A DNA stretch of 64,000 nucleotides from Strongyloides papillosus. Its lineage: Eukaryota > Nematoda > Chromadorea > Rhabditida > Strongyloididae. Where the stretch lies: assembly GCA_005656395.1 (NCBI GenBank), contig SRSI01000077.1:620001-684000 (forward strand), read 5' to 3'. The notes under the pieces were generated by a model that ran no database searches, was not told where the DNA came from, and saw only the letters and a list, made by a program, of their open reading frames with translations. The position numbers and the translations under genes were made by a program. Of the stretch, positions 35,843-47,396 are shown one piece after another (the stretch's first letter is position 1; every line of letters begins with the position of its first letter).

Positions 35843-37498
35843 TTATACTGTAATTTGAGAGCCACTTCTGTTTCTTTTTTCTATGATTTCTTTTCTTCTT
35901 CTTTTAGATACACAAACCCAACAAATTCGTAAAAGATATATGTATATTTCCCCAACAGAAATAATATTCATTCCCAGAAAAAGTCCCATACTTCCACCAA
36001 TATTTGAAAGAACTTCTGATAGTGTTGTTGCTTTTAATTGTTCATAATATGTATATGAATTATCTTTAAAAAATATATTTACAGCTACAAAATTATTTTT
36101 AATAAAATTTGGTGTCCAAGATTTATTTCTTCCAGCTAATTTGTATAGTGCTTCGGTAGGAAAATCACCTCCGTAAGAATTGTATGCAGAATAAATCCAT
36201 GATTCACAATCAGTACCACATTCTTCACAAGAAGGTAGCGTTACATTCTTGTTTGAAAATTTTTTATCCTTCTTAATACAATTATATAATTCAAATGGTG
36301 TGCATACAACATATTTTCCATCAATATTATAAGCATATGGAGCACATCCACAGGAATCATAAAAGTATTTGGCTCTGCATACTGTTTTACAATTTTTAGA
36401 AGAATATTCTCTTTTATCTTTATATTTAAGTGGCCAATTTTTTGTACAGTTTCCCCAATCATTGTTTTCTAACAGTTTATTAAATTCAACTTCTAGAGCG
36501 GTAAAGACTCTCGTTCCCGGAGAAGCTGTACTATCTTCAGAAGCAAACGGATTGCCTTCTTTTTTTCATGCATACTGTACCTAAAACCTTTTTGGAAAAT
36601 ATCACCAAATAAACTTTCTTCTGCAATATCAGTATCTACAAATAATTGTTCTTCTGAATGATAGTCCGCTATTATCATTAAACCATTATCAATACCGGGT
36701 CTAACAGGATTATGAAGCAGTTCATTGTGTGAAGAGTTAAGGTTAATTTCGTAACATTTACCATTCTTGGTAAGAACAGGTTTTGCTGCACTACAACAAT
36801 TAAATTCTTGACCACCTAAGGAACATATCCTAAGCATTTCTTCACATTCGAATCCAGCATCAAATATAAAATCGTTAATTGAAAAAGTTTTTTTTGTATA
36901 ATTAGCATATTTTTCAAGTTCTTTCTGGCCCTCAAGTAAATCTTTATAATCTGCAAGATTCATAAGATCTGGTATTTCTATTAGCGACATAGAAATGTAA
37001 TCTAACAATTTAGTACTGAATAAGCCTGTTTTATTTAATCTATCAACGTAGCTGTATCTAATTGGGTTGAAGTTGCAAAAAGTTATTGATGGAAAAAGTA
37101 AACCTTCCTCTTTAGAAACTATTGAAATTTTTGAAACTGTTGGTTTACTAAGATACATAGCAATTAAAAAGCATGATTGTACAATAAAGAATGATGTACA
37201 TAAAATAAAAATAGCTATCCAAAATATTTTTAGTTTTCCTTTTGATCTTATAATATGTCCTGGACCCATAACAGAAGTAGATGCTATTAATGTAAATAAT
37301 AATTATTTTAAAAAAAAAGATTGAAAACATACCAAAAAACCTTTTTGTTTCATATTTACTTCCTTTCAAAGATTGAGACTTTGTTATACTTCTAACTCTT
37401 TTAACGTATTTTCTATTTCTTTTAATTTTTAAAAAAGGCCATAATGTTTTTCTAGGGACAACATCTGTACAATTACTTACCAAAGTACAACTGCTCAT
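35843..37498 (-). CDS. DEG/ENaC (degenerin) channel subunit with a one-base frame break
   Basis: Exons are 37498-37333, 37283 to the break, and from the break to 35843. The frame is lost in a run of seven T (A on the coding strand) at 36560-36566: before it the protein reads FRYSMHEKK, and directly after it, in another frame, GNPFASEDSTASPGTRVF continues the ectodomain without interruption to the stop. One extra A would restore the frame. The rest is a complete degenerin: TM1 (LKIFWIAIFILCTSFFIV), a cysteine-rich ectodomain with the C-x-x-x-C-x10-C-x-C-like clusters around CKTVCRAKYFYDSCGCAP, and TM2 beginning GGSMGLFLGMN. These subunits form amiloride-sensitive sodium channels for touch, proton or peptide signals. 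A sequencing error is likelier than a pseudogene, because the downstream 240 codons are intact. Confidence 0.82.
36560..36566 (-). other. Homopolymer frameshift site in the degenerin gene
   Basis: Seven T on the plus strand (seven A in the coding sense). Reading frames before and after this run are both conserved degenerin sequence but are offset by one base. Confidence 0.85.
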
Positions 37499-39341
37499 AT
37501 TGATAATATGTAACAATAAGTAACGACAAAAGTCGATATACTAATGATGATGTAAGAAAAAGAATAGTAATAAATAATATTATAAATTTTTATATTGAAT
37601 TATCACACTTAATGATAGGAACTTATAAAAATTGGACATTACAATAATAAAATGATTTTATATTTAAATTGCATAATCAAAATTATTCTTAACAAAGATA
37701 AATCATTTTATCAGTTTTTCTCAATTTTCAAATGCACGTCAACAATTAAATTTATTAAAATAAAAAATTAAAAACACAATGTAAGTACTTTGCAATTAAA
37801 CCTATATGTGGGTGTATATTGTTTGATAATTATAATCGTTTTATATTTTAAGATCACTTAATAATACATACATATTATGATTCTTCAATCCTCTTTTTAA
37901 TAAGTTTAATATTTAAATATACCTTTATGATTTCAATAAAATGATATAATTTGATTGTAATTTTTGATGTCCAAAATGACGCAAAGTTATATGGTAGAAT
38001 TATTGTATAAATACCCATTAATTAATTATTAAAATTTTTATTTAAAATATAATTTAAAATATTTTTAAAAAAAAACTCTTAAAGCATTATGTTTATTTTA
38101 TAAAATAAATTGTTTCTTAACAAATATCTAAATACAATTTTATAATTTTTAAAAATGATTTTATATAAATATTCTCTAACCTATATCAACTATGGTAATT
38201 TTGCTGAGATACTAGTTAATTTTGTATTTTATTGAATTTATTTTTTTAATAAAACTCAATTTCTACAAGATTATTAATCATATTTCTTGTTAATAATTAT
38301 CAATTAAAATCTAACAATAATTTTGTAAGAATCATTTTTTAGAAATTTAATGTTTTAAAATGACTACTTAAAAATCAAATTGAACTTATTTTTGATAATC
38401 TTATAAATTAAATGTTCCCGACTTATAATAAGATTTTTATTCCCACCTTTATCGTATTTGATATCTCCTTTGGCATGTCTCATAACATTTATATACTACA
38501 ACAAAATGTTCATTGTTGTTCTATTATACTAACTAAAAAAATACACAATAACCATTAATTAATAATTTGTATATTCTGGTAGATAGTTAGTATAATGTGT
38601 TGTTAAAGAAAAAATATTCTTTCACATAGTTTAAAAAAAGATGATATGACATATATCAAATAATCAAACTATATGCATTTTTGTAAAAATTTTGTAGAAC
38701 ATAAAAATGCATCAAATATTTAAATTTAATCTTCATGGATTATTTTCAAAGTACTACTAAATTATAAATTTTTATTTTTAATAACAAGGTTGGATTCCAA
38801 TAAATATTAGAGATTTATTTTATATTTTTCAGTCTTAGTAATATAATTTTTTTTAATTAGTATGATTTTAATTCTATTCTTCAGTCATTATGATCAATTT
38901 TCATTTGTTTTACCAGATAATCTTGTTGAAATTAGTATAATTTTTTTAATTTCTTTTTTATAAAGTAGAAACTCAAATAGTATACTCCACAATTTCTAAA
39001 ATTTGATAAATTATTTTAGTTATTAATTAAAAAGTTTTTTGTAGTTCACATAATCATACTTAAGTACAATTAAATTTTTATTTAAAAAAATATGCAACAA
39101 TAATTAGTAAATTAAAGGTAAAATAATAAATTATATACAAATTTCTTCATAACATTCTTATATATTAAACTTTTTGATGCCAAGCTTTGTTTTTATTTAT
39201 TAAAATTATTTTATTATTTGTATAGTGATAAGAATTAAAGACTTAAATATATTAAAAGCAATGAAAATTTTATTATTACAGTAAATTTAAGTGGTTATAT
39301 GTTAAATTTTAAAAAATAAGATTATTAAAAGTCAATAAAAT
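37499..39341. other. Intergenic region, 1.8 kb, nothing recognised
   Basis: A/T-rich, stops in all frames. The part near 37500-37700 is presumably the degenerin promoter. No other features seen. Confidence 0.55.
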
Positions 39342-39905
39342 TTATAATGTTTCCAAAATACTTGATTTTTTTCTGGTGACGCTTTTTTTTAATGACATGC
39401 TTTCTATGAACTCTTTAGCAGTATCTAAAACGGATTTTTCTTCTTCTTTTTTGATTGTTTTATCACATGCAATATTAATAATGTAATCCAAAAATATTTC
39501 CACATTTTCAATTTTGCATGTAAATAAAGTTACGAACATACAAAGTCTTAAAAAATTATATATTGAGTTGAAACTTATAAAACAATTTACTACAATTTCA
39601 AACATGTTGAGAAATCCAAAAAATATCCAATATTTCCTACTTAGTATAGATTGTTCTTTAGTATGATCATCAAAACTATTAACCGTTAAAAAAACAGGAA
39701 TAAAGATAGCGATAAATTGACTAATTGAATAAAATCCATCAGCATTATACAATAGACGACAAAATAAGAATATAATTAGTCCAACGATTGTTTGCCTCTT
39801 GATTTCTAATGTCTTCTCATATATTGAAATTTGTTTATCCAGTTGTGGAAATTTTTTTATTAATTGTGTCACTTTTTTCATTGTCAATATAAAAACGCTC
39901 TCCAT
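39342..39905 (-). CDS. TB2/DP1/HVA22-family protein (REEP/Yop1-like)
   Basis: A single exon encodes 187 residues. Four hydrophobic stretches form two hairpins, about residues 38-52, 60-77, 93-112 and 115-132. The segment DDHTKEQSILSRKYWIFFGFLNMFEIVVN matches the family signature in which an acidic patch is followed by xxYWxxFGxxxxxE. REEP5/Yop1 proteins shape tubular ER membrane through such hairpins. The cytosolic C-terminus is a charged helix ending in Ser/Lys-rich sequence. The signature is recognisable but diverged, and the protein is shorter on motifs than YOP-1. I would treat it as a divergent REEP-like protein. Confidence 0.68.
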   Translation of the reverse strand: MESVFILTMKKVTQLIKKFPQLDKQISIYEKTLEIKRQTIVGLIIFLFCRLLYNADGFYSISQFIAIFIPVFLTVNSFDDHTKEQSILSRKYWIFFGFLNMFEIVVNCFISFNSIYNFLRLCMFVTLFTCKIENVEIFLDYIINIACDKTIKKEEEKSVLDTAKEFIESMSLKKSVTRKKSSILETL

Positions 39906-41051
39906 ACTGTTTCTGATTAGACAGAAATATACTAAATTAAAACGTTTCTAGGATTTTATTATTATATGTACAAAAAAATTAATAATAATTCAAATTTTAT
40001 TGATAATTTACAAAATTTAATCATTTAAAGCTTCATTTTTTTAAACGTAATTAATTTGAGTTAATTACACAATACAAAATTATTGTCAATTAATTTTTTT
40101 GGTAGATTCCTAACTATTTTAAAATTACTAATTTGTTAGGAAATTATGTATAAAAAATTTCTACATCCAATTTTTTAATACAATATATGTTAACCTATTT
40201 AAATAAATATTTGTCTCATAAAATTTTTTTTGATATTTATTATATAAGCATTTTAATTTCAAGATTTTTTCTTGCAATTTTCTTCGTTACCTTTTGTAGT
40301 TTGTATTTAAATTAACTATCCCTTTTACAATCGCAAAAAAATTTTATGTTATTTAAAAATCGTTTAATTTTGAAAATTAATAAGAGCTACCATTATAAAT
40401 TTATTATTCTTTCATTAAAGAATATAAATTGATATGTCATTATATACAATTTTTTTAATAACTATTCTATTTAGGGACGATAATAACTAATAATCAATGA
40501 ACATTTCATTAAAAAAAATGGTAAATTATATAGTTTATTATTTAAATAAAATTAATTTCAAAGAGTGTAAATATATTTTTTAATTACATACATCATAAAA
40601 ATATCTAAATCTTAATAATTTTTTTAACTATATCAAATAAACTTCAATAAATAACACAATTTAGTGCTTAATTTCTTTCTTCTTTTATGTATATTTTATT
40701 CATAACCAACTTGTTTTGAAAAAATATTGTTAGATTGTAAATTTATTGCGTAAAATAAAAGCCATTTACCTATTAAATCAGAATAATTTTATATGTGCTT
40801 CAGATTAAAGAATAATTATCCTTGATTAAATGAAAAAAATATCTATAGGATATAAAATTGGAATGATTATTTGTATTAGAAGAAAATCTGCAATAAAAAT
40901 GACCTTTAAATACAGTAAAAATAGAAAAGTATTTTTTACTTTCTAAAAAGAAGACATATTTTTCAAATAGTTATGAAATATATTGTGTATTTTTGATGAA
41001 AAAATAAATTAATGATTTTGGATTCTTAATAACAATTCGTATGCTTTAATA
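39906..41051. other. Intergenic region, 1.1 kb, nothing recognised
   Basis: Very A/T-rich. It should contain the promoter of the REEP-like gene and the 3' UTR of the helicase gene. No RNA gene or repeat recognised. Confidence 0.55.
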
Positions 41052-42902
41052 CTAATACTGAGACGATTCGTGATATCTAGAATCTCTCCCATAAGTTTGT
41101 TTTCTATTGTTAGCTTCCAACTTGGGACAAGTAGAAATTTTGTGACCCAAACCGGAACAATAAGAGCATCCTTTATCTTCACTTGATAATTCTTCTGTAT
41201 TATCATCTTCTTGATCGTTGTCGTTAATTTGAATAACCAACTCTTTAAGAAATTGAGGTAACTCCTGATCAGCTTCAATAAGAAGCTGCTTCAAATCAGC
41301 CAATGTTGATAAGTCAGATTTTTTATTAATAAAAGTTGTTGCTAAACCTTTCTTACCGGATCTTCCTGTTCTTCCAATTCTGTGAACATAATTTTCAATA
41401 TCTTTTGGCATGTCGTAGTTAATAACATGCATTATATTTGGAAAATCAAGACCTTTAGATGCAATATCCGTTGCAACCAAAACATCTCTAAAGCCTTGTC
41501 TAAATCTATTTATCGCTTCATGCCTTTCTTCTTGATCTTTTTCTCCGTGTATTGAAGCCGCAGCAATCCCTTTTGAAAGCAAAAATTCACATATCTTATC
41601 AACATCACCTTTTCTCTCTGCAAAAATAATCACACGTGGTGGTGTTTTTTGAAGATAATCAAGAATCTTACGAAGTCTATCTTCTCCTCTAACATATGTA
41701 ATATCTTGAGTAACATTCAATGAAGCTGCTCCAGCCCTTCCAATATTTACAATAATTGGTTTAATTAATGCTTTTTTAGCAAAATTCTGAATTTTCCTAG
41801 GCATTGTGGCAGAAAATAATAGTGTTTGTCGTTGTGCTTTAAAATATGAAAAGATATTTGCAAGGTCATCTTCAAAACCTAAATCTAACATTCTATCAGC
41901 TTCATCTAAAACCACATAACGACACACTTGAAGGTGGAAGGTTTTACAACCTAAATGTGCTAATAAACGTCCAGGAGTTGCAACAACGATATGTATTCCA
42001 TTTCCAAACTGGGACTTTTGTTCAGCCATATTTTGTCCACCAATTGTTAATGCTACTTTAATTTCAGGAAGACCTCCCTGGAAGATTGTTCCCCCAATAT
42101 CCTTACAAACATCATAAATTTGTTGAGCTAATTCTCTAGAAGGAACAACAATCAATCCATATGGTCCCTCATTTTTAGAGAAAGGTAATTCAATTTCTTG
42201 TTGGAGACAAAAAGCAATCAATGGAGCTAAAAAAGTTATTGTTTTCCCAGCACCTGTTGATGCAATACCAATCATATCACGACCAGACAACGCTACTGGC
42301 ATACCTTGTTTTTGGATTGGTGTTGGTAATTTTATACCTTTTAAATTCATTGCATTTATCAAATCTTTAGGAAATTTCATTTCTTCAAAACTTTCTATTA
42401 TTGGAGGTATATCTTCACCTTCAACAAGTATCATTTGTTTTTTTCTATTTTTTTCCCACTCTTCAGATGTCATTTTACGGTATCTTTTTGGTGGTTTCCA
42501 ATTTGTTTTTAGCGGTTTTTGATATGTAATACCTTTAGCTATTTCTGTAAATGTTTGTAAACCCCCTTTTGGACCAATTTCATCCATAATATCTTTTCCA
42601 TCATTTTTTTCATCCTGTGGTTCTTCCAAAGCTTTTAAATGTCTTTCAAGTAGACTTTTTGTTGATTCACTTGGTTTTTGACTTTCTTCCTCTTCTTTTG
42701 GTTTTTTGCAAGGTATTTCTTCTTCTTTAAATATATCCTCCTCATCCTCATCTAACATTAAATCTTCTTTAATCTTTTTTCTTTCTTCTTCCAATAATTG
42801 TTTTCTTTTTAACTAAATAACAAAATTAAATAACACAACAAGCTACAAACTTACAGCGTACTTGGATAATGCTTCTTCAATATTTTCATTTTTATTAGTC
42901 AT
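41052..42902 (-). CDS. sacy-1: DEAD-box RNA helicase DDX41 homologue
   Basis: Two exons, 42902-42855 (16 codons) and 42812-41052, encode 602 residues. The Q motif (LPTPIQKQG), motif I (ASTGAGKT), DEAD in VLDEADRML, SAT in LLFSATMP, and the C-terminal RecA motifs (ATDIASKGLDFP, HRIGRTGRSG) are all present. The C-terminal zinc knuckle CSYCSGLGHKISTC (CX2CX4HX4C) and the region before the helicase core mark DDX41 among DEAD-box proteins. C. elegans SACY-1 is a component of the spliceosomal C complex and acts in germline sex determination and oocyte maturation. Motif I has Ala where Ser is usual (TGAGKT); this occurs in other active helicases. The tiny first exon is followed by a 42-base intron. 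Confidence 0.94.
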
Positions 42903-43325
42903 TTCAAGTTTACTTTAGTGAAATCTTCTTAGTCTTTATTTTTAAATTCTATAGTGTCTTATACAGATATTGGAAATAAATTATATTATGAAAAAGGTTA
43001 GTTACGCCTGCTCCAAAAACTATTTTTCTATGGTGTGTGTAAATTTGTTTATCTTCTCTTAGTAAGTTCACTCTTGATTCATCTTATACCTATTAATGTA
43101 TTTTTTTATACTTTGTAGTCGTAGAGAAAAGAAAGGTCTTATCAATTTATAGTATAAATCTTTAGCTCTTTCTCCAATCAAGTCATTTTCACATTTTATT
43201 TATTGTCATTACACAAATTATTTCTTTTACATAAATCGAATGATTTTTCTCTTGACGTATCATTTACAACACACTTTAAACACGCCATAATATGAAAATA
43301 TTTATTTTCAGGTATATAACTAAAA
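42903..43325. other. Divergent intergenic region between DDX41 and SDR genes
   Basis: 423 bases separating two oppositely directed starts, so it should hold both promoters. It ends with an isolated splice acceptor before the SDR start. Confidence 0.55.
43301..43311 (+). other. Candidate trans-splice (spliced-leader) acceptor for the SDR gene
   Basis: TTTATTTTCAG ends 14 bases before the ATG at 43326, with no donor and coding exon recognised upstream. This is the usual form of a nematode spliced-leader acceptor; a 5' UTR intron is the alternative. Confidence 0.5.
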
Positions 43326-44288
43326 ATGATTTGTCCTTGTACACTGAAACTCTTTGGATATGGAGCTTTAGCATTTATTTTGCTAAAATGTTTTTGTATC
43401 TTTAAACGTCTTTTTTATCCATTTTTTATTGCATCACCAGTTAGTTTAATCAAAAAAGCTGGAGCTAGATGGGCCGTTATAACAGGATCTACAGATGGTA
43501 TTGGTAAAGCTTATGCTATAGAACTAGCTAAAAGTGGTTTTAATATCGTCCTTATATCACGTAATCCAACTAAATTAAATGATGTCAAGCAAGAAATTGA
43601 AAAAGTTTCACAGGATATTGAAATCAAGACAATTGCTTTTGATTTTACAAATGCATCTCTTGCTGACTATGAAGAAATTATATTAAGTAAACTTAGAACT
43701 CTCGACATTGGTATTCTCGTAAATAATGTTGGTTTATCCTACGAGTATCCAAATATACTTCATAAGATTGAAGGTGGGCTTAAGAGAGTAACTGATATTA
43801 CTGTTATTAATACACTTCCACCAACATTACTCACTGCTGCTATCCTTCCACAAATGGTTGAACGTAAAAGTGGTATTGTTATAAATCTTGCATCATTTGC
43901 TGGATTTAATCAAATGCCAATGTGGGCTGTTTATTCAGCAACAAAGAAATATGTCAGTTTTCTTACTGGAATTCTCCAGAAAGAATATCATGATAGTGGC
44001 GTTCTATTCCAAGCTGTTTCTCCTATGATGGTTGCTACAAACATGTCTAAAGTTAAGAAAACATCCTTTTTTACACCATCACCAACACAATATGTTAAAA
44101 GTGCTCTTAAGACAGTTGGTAATGCATCTGAAACGACTGGTACCTTTTCTCATCAACTTCAAGCAGAAATCTTAGGTTTATTACCAGAATCTATCCTTGA
44201 TTATCTCTTTTGGTCTACCAGTAAAACAACAAGAGCTAAGGCGTTAAAGAAAAAAGAAAGGCAAGCAGCTGAAGGAAAAAAGGACTAA
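43326..44288 (+). CDS. Very-long-chain 3-oxoacyl-CoA reductase / 17beta-HSD12-type SDR (LET-767-like)
   Basis: A single exon encodes 320 residues. An N-terminal membrane anchor (about 12-35) precedes a classical short-chain dehydrogenase: cofactor loop TGSTDGIG (53-60), NNVG (133-136), catalytic Ser190, Tyr203 and Lys207 in YSATK. The motif order, LAKSGFNIVLISRN after the loop, and a C-terminal membrane-proximal Lys-rich tail resemble HSD17B12, LET-767 and the STDH proteins of C. elegans. These ER enzymes reduce 3-ketoacyl-CoA in fatty-acid elongation, including branched chains, and may act on sterols. Which of the several nematode paralogues this is cannot be told by eye. It probably receives a spliced leader just before the ATG. 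Confidence 0.9.
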   Translation: MICPCTLKLFGYGALAFILLKCFCIFKRLFYPFFIASPVSLIKKAGARWAVITGSTDGIGKAYAIELAKSGFNIVLISRNPTKLNDVKQEIEKVSQDIEIKTIAFDFTNASLADYEEIILSKLRTLDIGILVNNVGLSYEYPNILHKIEGGLKRVTDITVINTLPPTLLTAAILPQMVERKSGIVINLASFAGFNQMPMWAVYSATKKYVSFLTGILQKEYHDSGVLFQAVSPMMVATNMSKVKKTSFFTPSPTQYVKSALKTVGNASETTGTFSHQLQAEILGLLPESILDYLFWSTSKTTRAKALKKKERQAAEGKKD

Positions 44289-44351
44289 TTCGATAAATAT
44301 TTATTCACTTAAATTTGTTGTTTTATAGAGTAGAAAATTTTCCCCTTCCTC

Positions 44352-44357
44352 AATAAA
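44352..44357 (+). terminator. Poly(A) signal of the SDR gene
   Basis: AATAAA, 64 bases past the stop codon, in the expected place for 3' end formation. Confidence 0.5.
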
Positions 44358-44591
44358 GTTTTTTATCTTATTTGGATTGTGTCACTGACAACTACGTAAA
44401 AGATTGGGGTAGTGTATATGAAGATGAAGAAATTTCTAAAAAATTCTTATAATTTTTAAAACGTAATTTGGTCGGTCATATAATTGTAGATTCGCTTGAA
44501 ACAATATTTCTTATTATTTAAAAATTTAAACGAATATTATTGTATTTATTTATAAGTATTTTTCTTTAATTTCTTGAAATTGTTTAAAAAA

Positions 44592-44600
44592 ATATTTTAG
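44592..44600 (+). other. Candidate trans-splice acceptor for seryl-tRNA synthetase
   Basis: ATATTTTAG, 10 bases before the ATG at 44611, without a recognisable upstream exon. The short gap to the ATG is typical of spliced-leader acceptors. The two genes share orientation 0.3 kb apart, so an operon-like downstream gene is possible. Confidence 0.5.
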
Positions 44601-44610
44601 ATATTCTGTA

Positions 44611-46118
44611 ATGGTACTTAATATTGAGTGTTTTCGAGAAGAGAAAGGTGGGGACGTTGCCTTGATAATTGAAAATCAGAAGAAACGTTTTAAGGATGTC
44701 AGTGTTATTGATGAAATAATAAAATTTGATAAACTTTGGAGAGAACGTATGTTTTTTATTAGATTATAACGATAATTTTTTTGTTTTAAGAACGTTTCCA
44801 GCTAGATGGACTTAATCGTTCCAAAAATGTTGTAAACAAAGTTATAGGAGATAAAATGAAAAAAAAAGAGGACAAAGGACCAGAAGACGCAGTTGTACCA
44901 GAGGAGGTTTTAAAGAAGCTTGATTCCCTTACAGCTGATGATTTGACTGGACTACAAGTTAATGCTTTGAAAAAAATAAGTCCATTGGTAGATCAAGCTT
45001 CAGCTCAATTGAAAATTGATATGACTGAATCTGAGACAAAACGTGACAAGCTACTTGTTTCAATTGGAAACTGGCTTCATGAATCTGTAGTTGTAAGTGA
45101 CAATGAAGATAACAATGAAGTTGTTAGAACTTATGGGGACTGTGAATCAACAAAAAAATATTCACATTTTGATCTTGTAACAATGATAGATGGTTACGAT
45201 TCAGAAAGAGGTGTTCGCATTGCGGGATCTCGTGGATATTTTCTTAAAGAACCACTTGTATTTTTAGAAATGGCTTTAGTAAATTATGCTCTTCAACTTC
45301 TTAGTGATGCTGGATATACAGCTTTATATCCACCATTCTTTATGAGGAAAGAAATTATGTCAGAAGTAGCACAACTTTCTCAATTTGATGAAGAACTCTA
45401 TAAGCTCTTGGAAAAAGGAAGCGATGAAAATGCTGACAACGGTGATGATAAATATCTCATTGCTACTTCCGAACAACCTATAGCAGGTTTTCACAAAGAT
45501 GAATGGCTTGGACCTGAAGATCTTCCAATAAAATATGCTGGTTATTCAACATGTTTCCGTCAAGAAGCAGGTTCACATGGTCGTGATACACGCGGAATAT
45601 TCCGCGTTCATCAATTTGAAAAAGTCGAACAATTTGTTTTATGTTCTCCACGTGATAATGTTTCATGGGAAATGTTTGATGAAATGATCGGAAATGCTGA
45701 GAAATTCTACCAATCATTAGAAATTCCCTATCGTGTTGTTAATATTGTTTCAGGAGAGTTAAATCTTGCTGCATCAAAGAAATATGATCTTGAAGCTTGG
45801 TTCCCAGGATCCAAAGCTTTTAGAGAACTTGTATCATGTTCTAATTGTACTGATTATCAAGCTCGTAATCTGAAGATTAGATTTGGACGTTCTAAGAAAA
45901 ATAATAGAGAAATAGAATATGTTCATATGCTCAATTCTACAATGTGTGCAACAACACGTGCTATGTGTGCTATAATGGAAAATTATCAAACTACAGATGG
46001 TATTTTAATCCCAGAAGTTTTGAAACCATGGATGCCGAAGAAATACAAAGATATCATTCCATTTGTTAAACCAGCTCCAATAGATATTGAAGCTATGAAA
46101 ACAAAAGATAATAAATAA
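44611..46118 (+). CDS. sars-1: Cytosolic seryl-tRNA synthetase
   Basis: Two exons, 44611-44746 and 44791-46118, encode 487 residues. The N-terminal helical arm that grips the long variable arm of tRNA-Ser spans about 30-120 ([32 protein letters not shown]). The class II core has motif 1 ([18 protein letters not shown]), motif 2 ([28 protein letters not shown]) and motif 3 ([18 protein letters not shown]). The FRQEAG and RxHQF signatures identify SerRS. The extended C-terminus is short and Lys-rich, as in eukaryotic cytosolic forms. The enzyme charges tRNA-Ser and supplies the substrate for selenocysteine. No missing residues seen. The exon join restores WREQRFQLD. Confidence 0.96.
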
Positions 46119-46250
46119 AAGCACATTTTAATTTTAAGATATATGTTATAATGTTTTTGTTACAATAAATTTTATTAATACCGTATCTTTGTATATCACA
46201 TTAGTATAAATCTACCAGAAATCTTTACTATTTCTAAAACATATCACTTC

Positions 46251-47396
46251 TTATTCTTCAGAAAATAGTTTTTCATATATAGGACTTTGTTGAAAAACAT
46301 CCGTATAGAGCTGGTAATTAGTAGTAACCCAATCTCTTCCTTCTGAACATGGTACAGCTTTTGAAACAACACCAACTATATATGCTTGCTCAGTTAAATT
46401 ACTATTAATATCTTTATGTTTTTTAAAAAGTCCACTACCACTGTCTCCATCACAAATTCCCTCATCAATTTTGTCATATACACATATATATCCTTTATCA
46501 GCAGGAATTGAAGGCTTCAAACGACAACCTGGAAAAGTAAATATAACACCAACTTCAAGTTTTTGAATTTTATTTCTATCATATGTGAGAAGATTATCCT
46601 GGTTAAAAATATTTTTAAGAGCTTTATTTTGGGTTAACATCATTCTCCTTTCTCTATAAGGGTTTCTGCCATAACCAACAACATAAAAATCAGAAGAATA
46701 AATTGTATACATTGGTGGATGATAAATAGGAATACATGCATAACCATACCCTTCAGGAACGGGTTTGTCTAACTCAAAAATAGCAAAATCATTTTTTCCG
46801 TTGCATTTAACATTTTCATCATTCGATATTGATGGTAATATTATTGATCTAATGTGACGTCTAATAAACGGTAATTGAAATCCATCTAGCGTTTTGTCGA
46901 GATAATTATTAGTTTCATCACCAGGAAAATTGATTAGAACATCAAATTTTCGAATTGTTTTCTGGCTAACATTCCATGAATAACAATTTTCAATTATACA
47001 ATGGGCAGCAGTCATTACATAATTTCTTGATACAAGTGTACCTCCGCAAACATATTTATTTAAATTATATATTTGAACTGACCATGGTTCTGAAGTTATA
47101 CTTATATCAACTCCACCCATCGATTTACTTACATCTACTTTCTTGTGATGACATTTAGAACTTAATTCTTTATCATCACCTTCTTTAGCATTGTCTTCAT
47201 ATAAATTTATTCCACATAAACTTTTGTCATACATTGCTAAATTTAATTTGTATGACTGAAGATTTGTATTTGAATCAGAATTTACAACATAATGGTCACT
47301 AAACCCATATAAATTTTTTATATAGATTCTTTCAGAAGTATCGGAATATACAGTATTTAATAAAAGAATAAGATACAAACTTATTGTAACAAACAT
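46251..47396 (-). CDS. Secreted chymotrypsin-family (S1) serine protease
   Basis: A single exon encodes 381 residues. A signal peptide (1-18) is followed by a pro-region of about 75 residues. The catalytic domain has the complete triad: His132 in MTAAHC, Asp203 in NDFAIFEL and Ser319 in CDGDSGSG. The usual GDSGGP reads GDSGSG, seen in several nematode trypsins. Three residues before the oxyanion glycine the S1 pocket position (trypsin Asp189) is Gly in EGICDGDSG, so a chymotrypsin- or elastase-like preference is more likely than trypsin-like. The pro-domain junction is weak: GGVDISITSEPW rather than IVGG. Such proteases act in the gut, in host tissue or in moulting; which one cannot be told. 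Confidence 0.92.
   Translation of the reverse strand: MFVTISLYLILLLNTVYSDTSERIYIKNLYGFSDHYVVNSDSNTNLQSYKLNLAMYDKSLCGINLYEDNAKEGDDKELSSKCHHKKVDVSKSMGGVDISITSEPWSVQIYNLNKYVCGGTLVSRNYVMTAAHCIIENCYSWNVSQKTIRKFDVLINFPGDETNNYLDKTLDGFQLPFIRRHIRSIILPSISNDENVKCNGKNDFAIFELDKPVPEGYGYACIPIYHPPMYTIYSSDFYVVGYGRNPYRERRMMLTQNKALKNIFNQDNLLTYDRNKIQKLEVGVIFTFPGCRLKPSIPADKGYICVYDKIDEGICDGDSGSGLFKKHKDINSNLTEQAYIVGVVSKAVPCSEGRDWVTTNYQLYTDVFQQSPIYEKLFSEE

Larger units (their letters stand above)
44289..44610. other. Intergenic region, SDR 3' UTR and SerRS upstream
   Basis: 322 bases. A canonical AATAAA at 44352-44357 follows the SDR stop by about 65 bases. The end carries an acceptor-like site before the SerRS start. 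Confidence 0.55.

Noticed and set aside
35843..37498. Two separate degenerin genes or a long-decayed pseudogene
   Set aside because: The halves are complementary parts of one protein that meet exactly at a homopolymer, and both are open over their full length.
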